Below are positions 1 to 6,033 of a DNA stretch of 6,670 nt, piece by piece. Made by a program: the position numbers and the translations under genes. Below the pieces are notes generated by a model, which saw only the letters and a program-made list of their open reading frames with translations, was not told the origin of the DNA and did no database searches. Position 1 is the first letter of the stretch. Each line of letters starts with the position of its first letter. This DNA is from Acidobacteriota bacterium (GTDB lineage Bacteria; Acidobacteriota; Thermoanaerobaculia; Thermoanaerobaculales; Thermoanaerobaculaceae): positions 1-6,670 of the forward strand of contig JAJXUY010000083.1 in the NCBI GenBank assembly GCA_021782525.1. Direction: 5' to 3'.

Positions 1-272
1 TGATGCCGATGATCAACGAAGCGGTCTACACGGTGTACGAGGGGGTGGGGACGCCCGAGGCGGTGGACACCGTCATGAAGCTCGGGATGAACCACCCGAT
101 GGGCCCGCTCGCCCTCGCCGACCTGATCGGGCTCGACACCTGCCTCGCCATCCTGCGGGTGCTGCACGACGGCCTCGGCGACCCCAAGTACAGGCCGTGC
201 CCGCTGCTCGTGAAGATGGTGGACGCGGGCCGACTCGGGCGCAAGTCCGGCCACGGTTTCTACACCTACTAG
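1..272 (+). CDS. hbd: 3-hydroxybutyryl-CoA dehydrogenase, C-terminal part (5' end outside window)
   Basis: This is the last 89 residues of an NAD(P)-dependent 3-hydroxyacyl-CoA dehydrogenase. The enzyme interconverts 3-hydroxybutyryl-CoA and acetoacetyl-CoA in the cytoplasm, in butyrate/PHB-type metabolism or beta-oxidation. The reading frame is already open at base 1, and the ATG at 3 is an internal Met, because the conserved stretch MPMINEA belongs inside the C-terminal helical domain. Visible family motifs are [11 protein letters not shown] (window residues 30-40), IGLD just after it, and the closing [13 protein letters not shown]. The NAD-binding Rossmann domain, about 190 residues, lies upstream and is not seen. 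The family normally ends within a few residues of GFYxY, so the TAG at 270 is the natural stop. Family assignment is firm. The exact substrate length and the symbol (hbd versus paaH or fadB2-like) are less certain. Confidence 0.93.
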   Translation, partial: MPMINEAVYTVYEGVGTPEAVDTVMKLGMNHPMGPLALADLIGLDTCLAILRVLHDGLGDPKYRPCPLLVKMVDAGRLGRKSGHGFYTY

Positions 273-298
273 GAACCCCCGATGAGAGCTTGCAGCAA

Positions 299-320
299 CC
301 TTTGGTTCGAGCGCCAAGGG
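299..320 (+). other. Small stem-loop downstream of the dehydrogenase gene
   Basis: CCTTTGG (299-305) can pair with CCAAGGG (314-320) around an 8-base loop, giving seven pairs including one G-T wobble. It starts 27 bases after the stop codon. No T-run follows, so it is not a convincing intrinsic terminator. It may stabilise the 3' end of the mRNA or be chance. Confidence 0.25.
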
Positions 321-322
321 CA

Positions 323-350
323 GCCACCGGGCAGCGGCGTAGCCGGTGGC
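323..350. repeat. 8-bp perfect inverted repeat
   Basis: GCCACCGG (323-330) and CCGGTGGC (343-350) are exact reverse complements separated by 12 bases. The right half overlaps the first two units of the heptad array that begins at 338. The left half looks like one more inverted copy of the same SGTGGCC unit, so this is probably part of the same element. Confidence 0.6.
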
Positions 351-435
351 CGGTGTCCCGTGGCCGGCATGATCTTTCGGAACCGCTCGTGGGTGGGTGG
401 GGGAACTGGCCACCGGTCACCGACCACGGGCCACG
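338..435. repeat. Large inverted repeat built from 7-bp units
   Basis: The left arm (338-365) is four head-to-tail heptamers: CGTAGCC at 338, GGTGGCC at 345, GGTGTCC at 352 and CGTGGCC at 359. The right arm (408-435) is four heptamers in the opposite orientation: GGCCACC at 408, GGTCACC at 415, GACCACG at 422 and GGCCACG at 429. The two 28-bp arms pair at 23 of 28 positions across a 42-bp spacer. This is more order than a GC-rich background should give. It may be a dispersed intergenic repeat, a strong mRNA hairpin between the dehydrogenase and TPR genes, or a protein-binding array. No T-run follows it, so classic intrinsic termination is unlikely. Confidence 0.7.
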
Positions 436-440
436 CATCT

Positions 441-446
441 GGAGGG
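441..446 (+). promoter_or_regulatory. Ribosome binding site that sets the TTG start of the TPR gene
   Basis: GGAGGG lies five bases ahead of TTG at 452. An in-frame ATG at 197 lies inside the dehydrogenase gene, and reading on from it runs through the heptad repeat. An in-frame GTG at 389 sits inside the repeat spacer. The SD-plus-TTG start also places the zinc-ribbon cysteines right at the N-terminus, as expected for this architecture. Confidence 0.75.
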
Positions 447-451
447 AACGG

Positions 452-2317
452 TTGACGGTCCTCTGCCAGTGGTGCGGGGCCCCTAACCCGGACGGCCGCG
501 ACCTGTGCGTGCGCTGCAACTCGCGCCTGATGGTGGTGTCGGGCGCCGGCGGCGAGTTTTCCGAGGAGACACTGGAGGCGGAAGAGGCGAGTCTCGAGCG
601 CGAAAAGCAGGCGTTCGACGAGCACCTGCTCGAACGCCTCTCCGGGGGTGAGGACGCGGCCAAGCGCATGCACGCCGCCCTCGTGCGCCTCGACGAGCGC
701 GTCGCCGACCTCGAGCGCGGCCTCGCGCTGCTCGACTCCGGCGTGCAGGCGCTCGTCGACCTGCTCGACCGCCGCCACGTCGTACGCGAGACCGAGGTGA
801 TGGCCGCCTGGGAGCGCGCTGCTACGACCGAGATGGCGCGCGAGGAGCTGCTCGAGCGGCTGCGCCAGCGCCGCGATGCCATCGTCTCTCGCGCCCGTTC
901 CGGCGGCGGCGGCGCCGCGTCGGCGTGTGCGCGCGCCGTCCAGAGTGCGGAGCTCGCGCTGCTGGCGGGACAGCCGGCGCGCGCGGCCGAGGTCCTCGCC
1001 GAGACGCTGCGCCGGTTCCCACGCAACCCGGAGTTGGCCGGGCTGCTCGGCGAGCTGGCGTTCGAGCGTGGCGACCTCGGCGCGGCCGAGAGCTCGTTCC
1101 GCCAGGTGCTGCGCTGGGACGCGGACGACGTCGAGGCGCGGATCTACCTCGGCACGATCCTCGCGGACACCAAGCGCGAGGCCGAGGCGGTGGAACACCT
1201 CGAGCGTGCGGTGGCGCTGGCGCCGGACAACTTCCTCCCGCACTACTCGCTCGGCGCGCTGCACGCGGCCGCCGGGCGCGGCGAGCAGGCGCGGGCGCAC
1301 CTGCGCCAGGCGCTCGAGCGGGAGGAGCTGCCGCAGGCGTACTTCCTGCTCGGCATGGTGGAGCTCGACGGCGGCAGGGCGGGCGCCGCGGCCGCCGCCT
1401 TCGAGCGCGCCGTGGCGCTCGACGACGAGTTCGAGGACGCGATCTACTACCTCGGCCTGGCGTACCTCGAGCGGCGGTGGCGCCGCAAGGCGCTCGAGTG
1501 CTTCCGCCGGGTGCAGGAGATGGATCCGCAGCGGCTGCAGTACCAGGAGGCGGTGCGCCTGGTCGAGGGCGACACCGAGGGCGCGCCGCCGCTGCCGGCC
1601 GAGGCCGAGGCGCTCGTGCGCGAGGCATCGCAGGCGTCGGAGGCCGGGGAGGCGGAGCGCGCGATCGCGCAGCTGCAACGCGCCGCCCGCATCGCCGACC
1701 ACCCCACGATCCTGGCCTCGCTCGCCCTCCTCGCGGCCGCGGCCGGACGGCCGCGTCAGGCGCTGGCGGCGGCGCACCGCCTCCTGCGCCTCGGCACCCG
1801 CGGAGCGCCGGTGTTGGCGGCGTGGACCGCGCTGCTCGAAACGATGCGTGCGGCGAAGCGGTTCGCCGTCGTCGAGCGTTTCGGCGGCCGCCTGTTCGCC
1901 GAGGGCCCCGGCCCGCTCGAGCGCGGCCTGGCGGCCTACGAGCTGGCGCTGAACGAGCTCGAGCGCGGCGGCGATCAGGCGCGGGCGCTGGAGTTCGCCC
2001 ACGCCTCGCTCGAGCTGATCCCGCGCGAGCTGCGTGCCTACCCGCTCGCGGCGCTCGGCCGCATCCACACGGCGCGCGAGGAGTACTCCGACGCGGTGGA
2101 CTTCCTCGAGCAGGCGGCGGCGACCTCCTCGGCGCCGGCGATCCTGACGCAGCTCGGCCTCGCCCTGCTCGAGATGGGGGACGACGAGCGGGCGCGCGAG
2201 GTGCTGCAGCGGGCGCGTCAGGGCACGGCCCGCGACCTCAAGACCGACGTTCTCACCCATCTCGCACGGGTGGGCTGGCTGGCCACGCGCGAGGCGCGCG
2301 GCCGGCGGAAGGGCTGA
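452..2317 (+). CDS. Zinc-ribbon, coiled-coil and TPR-repeat protein of unknown function
   Basis: Predicted 621-residue protein with no signal peptide or membrane segment, so probably cytoplasmic. Residues 5-22 form a C4 zinc ribbon, C5-x2-C8-x10-C19-x2-C22 (CQWC and CVRC). About residues 37-150 are rich in Glu, Arg and Leu with heptad-like spacing and look like a coiled coil. Tetratricopeptide repeats follow. A regular block of about six 34-residue units runs from about 159 to 368, with typical unit ends such as ALAPDN and ALDDEF. A second, more degenerate block runs from about 380 to 605, and the tail is basic (RGRRKG). TPR arrays bind other proteins, so a scaffold or assembly role is likely, but the partner is unknown. 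The stop lies two bases before proS, so the two genes are very probably one transcript. No catalytic motif is visible. The architecture is clear; the function is not recognised. Confidence 0.88.
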   Translation: MTVLCQWCGAPNPDGRDLCVRCNSRLMVVSGAGGEFSEETLEAEEASLEREKQAFDEHLLERLSGGEDAAKRMHAALVRLDERVADLERGLALLDSGVQALVDLLDRRHVVRETEVMAAWERAATTEMAREELLERLRQRRDAIVSRARSGGGGAASACARAVQSAELALLAGQPARAAEVLAETLRRFPRNPELAGLLGELAFERGDLGAAESSFRQVLRWDADDVEARIYLGTILADTKREAEAVEHLERAVALAPDNFLPHYSLGALHAAAGRGEQARAHLRQALEREELPQAYFLLGMVELDGGRAGAAAAAFERAVALDDEFEDAIYYLGLAYLERRWRRKALECFRRVQEMDPQRLQYQEAVRLVEGDTEGAPPLPAEAEALVREASQASEAGEAERAIAQLQRAARIADHPTILASLALLAAAAGRPRQALAAAHRLLRLGTRGAPVLAAWTALLETMRAAKRFAVVERFGGRLFAEGPGPLERGLAAYELALNELERGGDQARALEFAHASLELIPRELRAYPLAALGRIHTAREEYSDAVDFLEQAAATSSAPAILTQLGLALLEMGDDERAREVLQRARQGTARDLKTDVLTHLARVGWLATREARGRRKG

Positions 2318-2319
2318 TC

Positions 2320-4032
2320 ATGCGCTGGAGCCGTTACTTCCTCTATACGCTGCGGGACAACCCCTCGGACGCGGAGGTCATCTCCCATCAGCTGCTCGCC
2401 CGCGCCGGGATGATCGACAAGCTCGCGGCGGGGATCTACACCTACCTCCCGCTCGGCTGGCGCTCGCTCGAGAAGTTGGCGCGAATCGTGCGCGAGGAGA
2501 TGAACGCGGCCGGATCGGTCGAGCTCGCGATGCCGTGCGTGCAACCGGCCGAGCTGTGGCAGGAGTCGGGCCGCTGGCAGTTCTACGGCAAGGAGCTGCT
2601 CCGCATCAAGGACCGCCACGACCGCGATTTCTGCTTCGGCCCGACGCACGAGGAGGTGATCACCGACGCGGTCCGCCGGCGCGTCACCTCGTACCGCCAG
2701 CTGCCCGCCAACCTCTACCAGATCCAGACCAAGTTCCGCGACGAGATCCGCCCCCGCTTCGGCCTGATGCGCGGCCGCGAGTTCGTGATGAAGGACGCCT
2801 ACTCGTTCCACACCTCCGCCGCGAGCCTCGACGAGACGTACCGCGCGATGGAGAGGGCGTACCGGCGGGTGTTCGACCGCTGCCAGCTCTCGTACACGGC
2901 GGTCGAGGCCGACACCGGCAACATCGGGGGGAGCGAGTCGCACGAGTTCATGGTGCTGGCCGCGACCGGCGAGGACGCGGTCGTGGCCTGCGAGTGCGGC
3001 TACGGCGCCAACGCGGAGAAGGCCATCACCGCTGCGATCGCGCCGCCGCCGCCATGGCCCGGCGCGACCCCCACCGCCCCCGAGGAGGTCCACACGCCCG
3101 GGGCGACCTCCGTGCCCGACGTTGCGGCGTTCCTCCACCTCGATCCCTCGCACTTCATCAAGACCATGATCGTCGAGACCGACGCCGAGTTCGCGGTCGC
3201 ACTGGTGCGCGGCGACGACGAGGTCAACGAGATCAAGCTCAAGAACGTGCTCGGGGCGAGCCACCTCCAGCTCGCCGCCGAGGCGAAGGTCGAGCAGGTC
3301 ACGGGCGGCGGGATGGGGTTCTCGGGCCCCGTCGGCCTGACCGGCGTGCGCGTGGTGGCCGATTCCGAGGTGATGCGGATGGCGGTGGCGGGCGCCGGCG
3401 CCAACCGCGCCGACTACCACGTCGTGGGCGTGGTCCCGGGCCGCGATTTCACCCCGGCGATCGTCGCGGACATCCGCATCGCGCGGGCGGGCGATCCCTG
3501 CCCGCGCTGCGGCGCGCCGCTCGTCGTCAAGCGCGGGATCGAGGTTGGCCACATCTTCAAGCTCGGCACCAAGTACTCGGCGAAGATGGCGTGCAACTTC
3601 CTCGACGAGGCGGGGGCGGTGCAGCCGATGATCATGGGGTGCTACGGGCTCGGGGTCGGCCGCACCGTGGCCGCGGCGGTCGAGCAGAACCACGACGACG
3701 CCGGCATCGTCTGGCCGCGCCCGCTGGCGCCGTTCGAGGTCGAGCTGATCGCGCTCAACCCCGACGTGGCCGCGGTTCGCGAGGCCGCCGAGCGAGTCTA
3801 CGCCGACCTTGATGCGGCCGGCTGCGAGGTGTTCTACGACGACCGCGACGAGCGCCCCGGCGTCAAGTTCAACGACGCCGACCTGATCGGCTTCCCGGTA
3901 CGCGTCGTGATCGGCAAGAAGGGGGTCGAGCAGGGCCAGGCCGAGCTCTCGCTGCGCCGCGACAGGGTGAAGATCCCGGTCGCCCTTGCCGACGCGGTGG
4001 CGAAGGTCAGAGAGCTGCTCGCCGGGCTCTGA
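2320..4032 (+). CDS. proS: Prolyl-tRNA synthetase, bacterial type with editing domain
   Basis: This enzyme charges tRNA-Pro with proline using ATP in the cytoplasm. At 570 residues it matches the usual length of the bacterial form (E. coli 572). Class II catalytic-core motifs are present: GPTHEE at 107-112, the motif 2 region FRDEIRPRFGLMRGREF at 139-155, and motif 3 in GCYGLGVGR at 440-448 with the conserved Cys 441. The editing insertion that clears mischarged alanine spans about 225-405 and keeps K281 and H367, the counterparts by context of E. coli K279 and H369. GHIFKLGTKYS (410-420) re-enters the core. The C-terminal anticodon-binding domain begins near 468, with DDRDERPGVKFNDADLIG within it. 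The start is ATG at 2320 behind GGAAGGG (2307-2313). It follows the TPR stop by two bases, suggesting translational coupling. Odd details are a CxC plus CxxC cysteine set (224, 226, 394, 397) in the insertion. Confidence 0.98.
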   Translation: MRWSRYFLYTLRDNPSDAEVISHQLLARAGMIDKLAAGIYTYLPLGWRSLEKLARIVREEMNAAGSVELAMPCVQPAELWQESGRWQFYGKELLRIKDRHDRDFCFGPTHEEVITDAVRRRVTSYRQLPANLYQIQTKFRDEIRPRFGLMRGREFVMKDAYSFHTSAASLDETYRAMERAYRRVFDRCQLSYTAVEADTGNIGGSESHEFMVLAATGEDAVVACECGYGANAEKAITAAIAPPPPWPGATPTAPEEVHTPGATSVPDVAAFLHLDPSHFIKTMIVETDAEFAVALVRGDDEVNEIKLKNVLGASHLQLAAEAKVEQVTGGGMGFSGPVGLTGVRVVADSEVMRMAVAGAGANRADYHVVGVVPGRDFTPAIVADIRIARAGDPCPRCGAPLVVKRGIEVGHIFKLGTKYSAKMACNFLDEAGAVQPMIMGCYGLGVGRTVAAAVEQNHDDAGIVWPRPLAPFEVELIALNPDVAAVREAAERVYADLDAAGCEVFYDDRDERPGVKFNDADLIGFPVRVVIGKKGVEQGQAELSLRRDRVKIPVALADAVAKVRELLAGL

Positions 4033-4056
4033 GGCTTCCACCGGCCGGTCCGGAGA

Positions 4057-4081
4057 ACCGGGCTGGGGCGGCCCGCGTTTG
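4057..4081 (+). terminator. Weak candidate terminator after proS
   Basis: CGGGC (4059-4063) pairs with GCCCG (4071-4075) around a 7-base loop. Two further pairs are possible if C4076 bulges, and a short TTT follows at 4078-4080. The stem is GC-only and the T-run is poor, so termination here would be partial at best. A second hairpin, CCGGT (4045-4049) with ACCGG (4057-4061), would compete with it. Confidence 0.3.
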
Positions 4082-4104
4082 TACCGATAGGCGGGCCTGC
4101 CGCC

Positions 4105-4113
4105 GGAGGAGGA
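4105..4113 (+). promoter_or_regulatory. Ribosome binding site that sets the GTG start of the S41 peptidase
   Basis: GGAGGAGGA ends four bases before GTG at 4118; its first GGAGG is eight bases away. This start yields a complete signal peptide. A 5-bp hairpin, GGCGG (4090-4094) with CCGCC (4100-4104), abuts its 5' edge. Confidence 0.75.
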
Positions 4114-4117
4114 CCCA

Positions 4118-5830
4118 GTGACGACGAGGACATCTGCGTCCGGTTCGGTGCGACCGGCGGCGGTGGCCGTGGCGCTCGTTGCGGCGCTGGCGGCGGTCGC
4201 CGCGCTGCCGGCTCGCGCCCAGGAAGCCAAGGTCTTCAGCCGGGTGGAGCTCACCCAGGATGCGAGGCAGCTGGCCGATGCGATCGAGCGTTCACACCCA
4301 GACCCGTACAGCGCGGGCGGTGGCATCATCGCCTTCCACCGCCGGCTCCACGACCTCCTCCGTGCGATTCCCTCCGGGGGGATGACGGAGGAGCAGTTCT
4401 ACCGGTACCTGCTGCCGTTCGTCGCGCGGCTGCGCGACGGGCACACGGCGGTGCTCCAGGCGGACGACGGCGGCCCCCGGCCCGGGCTGCCGCTGGGGTT
4501 CCGAATCGTCGACGAGTCCCTCGTCGTCGCGGCCGCTCCCGAAAGCGGGGCAGCGCCATCCGGCGCGGCCGGGTCGCGAGGTCGCGACCTGCTGGGGGCC
4601 GCGCTGGTGGCGATCGAGGGCGTCCCAATGCACGAGCTGGTCGAGCGCCAGAACAACCTGCGCGGGATCGAGAACGTGTACGGGACGCTCGCCCTCCTCG
4701 TGAGGGGGCTGAGGACGGAGCGCGGCGTCGCGCTGCTGCTCCCCGAGTGGAGCGACCGCTCCACGATCCGGGTCGCGCTCCGCCTGGCCTCGGGTGAGGT
4801 GCGCGAGCTCGGGCTCGCGTCCGGCCCGGCGCCGGCGGCGACGCTTGCCTCCCGTGTCACGATGCCCGACACGCGGGCGACCGACGTCGCCTGGCGCTTC
4901 CTCGACGGCGCCGGCAAGACCGCGCTGCTCGAGATCGACGACATGTCCGCCTACCGGGAGGGGTGCGAGGCGTGGCTCGCAGCGGGGATGAGCGAGGGTG
5001 CGGAGATGACCCGGGAGGCGTACCGGAGGTTTCACCGCGGCGAGCCCCCCGCGAGCATGGAGGCGGTGCTGGCCGGGATTCCCTCGGCGACCGACGCCTT
5101 CGCTGGCCTCATGGACGCGATGCGGGCGAAGGGGACCGAGAACCTGATCGTGGACCTGAGGGCGAACACCGGGGGGAACGACCTCATGGAGGCGATCCTG
5201 ATCGACTTCCTCTTCGGCCCCGAGGTGATGAAGACGTACGCGACCGGGTACCAGATCGTCAGGTACTCCGACCTCTACTTCCAGGTGTACGCGGCCAGTC
5301 GTCTCGAGGAGATCAACCGCGGCCGCGACCTGCCGCTGCAGACCAACGACTACGACTTCTCCGGCGAGCGCCGGGCCGGGGCCGACGCCGGAGCGCGTCT
5401 GCTGGCCGAGCTCAAGAAGGCGCCGACGTTCTACCGCCGCTACGAGGCCGGAATCGTGCCCTATCGCCCGCGGGCGATCGTGGTCCTCTCCTCCGCCTTC
5501 ACCTACAGCGCCGGCTTCTCGATGCTGGCGGCGCTGAGCAGCCTCGGCGCGACGGTGGTCGGGACGCCGCCGGCCCAGGCCGGCAACTGCTTCAGCGACT
5601 CGCTGCTGTTCCGCCTGCGGAACACGCAGCTCATGTGCGCCGTCGCGTTCAAGCAGAACGTCACCTTCCCCGACGACCCCGAGCGGGGGAGGTGCCTGAT
5701 CCCCGACGTCCGCCTGACGTTCGAGAAGCTGGCCGCCCTGGGGTTCGACCCCAACGCCGAGGTCCTTCTCGCGCTCGAGACCCTCGGTCACCCGGCTCGA
5801 CGGCCGGGGAGCGGCCAAGGGGGGCGGTGA
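4118..5830 (+). CDS. Exported S41-family serine peptidase
   Basis: Predicted 570-residue secreted or periplasmic peptidase of the tail-specific/tricorn-like S41 family. Residues 1-34 are a signal peptide: Arg residues, a long Ala/Val/Leu core and an ARA cleavage site before Q35. A helical N-terminal region ends in LRDGHT (105-110), a sequence common in S41 proteins. A PDZ-like segment follows at about 124-240 (LPLGF, later ALVAIEGVP at 162-170). The catalytic domain carries IVDLRANTGGN (344-354), the typical S41 strand and Gly-Gly turn. FTYSAGFS (461-468) places S464 as the likely nucleophile. IPDVRLTF near the end is the usual closing strand. No Lys sits about 25 residues after S464, so a Ser-Lys dyad of the CtpA type is not supported; a Ser-His-type site is more likely. 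A stretch at about 284-325 between the PDZ-like and catalytic parts looks like an insertion. The substrate is unknown. The next gene is another exported peptidase. Confidence 0.87.
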   Translation: MTTRTSASGSVRPAAVAVALVAALAAVAALPARAQEAKVFSRVELTQDARQLADAIERSHPDPYSAGGGIIAFHRRLHDLLRAIPSGGMTEEQFYRYLLPFVARLRDGHTAVLQADDGGPRPGLPLGFRIVDESLVVAAAPESGAAPSGAAGSRGRDLLGAALVAIEGVPMHELVERQNNLRGIENVYGTLALLVRGLRTERGVALLLPEWSDRSTIRVALRLASGEVRELGLASGPAPAATLASRVTMPDTRATDVAWRFLDGAGKTALLEIDDMSAYREGCEAWLAAGMSEGAEMTREAYRRFHRGEPPASMEAVLAGIPSATDAFAGLMDAMRAKGTENLIVDLRANTGGNDLMEAILIDFLFGPEVMKTYATGYQIVRYSDLYFQVYAASRLEEINRGRDLPLQTNDYDFSGERRAGADAGARLLAELKKAPTFYRRYEAGIVPYRPRAIVVLSSAFTYSAGFSMLAALSSLGATVVGTPPAQAGNCFSDSLLFRLRNTQLMCAVAFKQNVTFPDDPERGRCLIPDVRLTFEKLAALGFDPNAEVLLALETLGHPARRPGSGQGGR

Positions 5831-5936
5831 GGTGAGAGCGATCGCGTGCGCTGGGCGCGGGCCTCAGGGTCTCCACGCACCGTTCGCCCCGCAGGGTGGC
5901 GCGATTCCTTTTGCCGGCCGGCTTGTGTTCGAGCGC

Positions 5937-5966
5937 TTGACCGTGCGGCGCCGCTGCGAGTAACGT
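5937..5966 (+). promoter_or_regulatory. Possible sigma-70-type promoter for dcp
   Basis: TTGACC (5937-5942) matches the -35 consensus at five of six bases. TAACGT (5961-5966) is a poor -10 box, 18 bases downstream. Transcription would begin near 5973, about 60 bases ahead of the dcp ATG. A perfect 10-bp palindrome, GCGGCGCCGC (5945-5954), fills part of the spacer and could be an operator or chance. The weak -10 box and unknown sigma preferences of the host keep confidence low. Confidence 0.3.
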
Positions 5967-6015
5967 GCCTCGCCCGGCGGACCGCTCGCCGAACGCTGCG
6001 CGGTCAGGCGGGCAC
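5965..6015 (+). promoter_or_regulatory. Long imperfect stem-loop in the dcp leader
   Basis: The lower stem pairs GTGCC (5965-5969) plus CGCC (5971-5974) with GGCGGGCAC (6007-6015), nine pairs with one bulged T. After a small asymmetric internal loop, GACCGC (5980-5985) pairs exactly with GCGGTC (6000-6005), closing a 14-base loop. The structure ends four bases before the ribosome binding site AGGAGG at 6019. It could tune translation or mRNA stability of dcp. No T-run follows it, so it is not an intrinsic terminator for the upstream gene. No known riboswitch was recognised. Confidence 0.4.
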
Positions 6016-6033
6016 CACAGGAGGGACCAAGCG

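Noticed and set aside
197..451. N-terminal extension of the TPR protein from the ATG at 197
   Set aside because: It would overlap the dehydrogenase gene and read through the heptad inverted repeat. The residues before the zinc ribbon have no domain character, and TTG at 452 has a well-placed GGAGGG.
269..2260. 663-codon open frame on the - strand opposite the TPR gene
   Set aside because: The product is Arg/Leu/Ala/Gly-rich and repetitive, as expected when GC-rich coding DNA is read antisense. No domain is visible.
925..2319. Possible long N-terminal extension of ProRS in the same frame
   Set aside because: The upstream part is Arg/Gly/Ala-rich and overlaps the TPR gene out of frame. ATG at 2320 has its own ribosome binding site and gives the normal family length.
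2218..4329. 703-codon open frame on the - strand across proS
   Set aside because: It is the antisense shadow of proS. The translation is low-complexity, rich in Arg, Ala, Val, Asp and Leu, and matches no family, while the + strand has every ProRS motif.
5802..5816. Hairpin GGCCG/CGGCC at the end of the S41 gene as a terminator
   Set aside because: It lies inside the coding sequence, is only five pairs long and has no T-run after it.
4292..5818. 508-codon open frame on the - strand opposite the S41 peptidase
   Set aside because: No recognisable domain and composition typical of an antisense shadow; the + strand product has a signal peptide and S41 motifs.
5913..5922. Palindrome GCCGGCCGGC flanked by TTTT as a terminator
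   Set aside because: A perfect palindrome with no spacer cannot form a stable loop at full length, and the T-run precedes it on the + strand. No - strand gene needs a terminator here.
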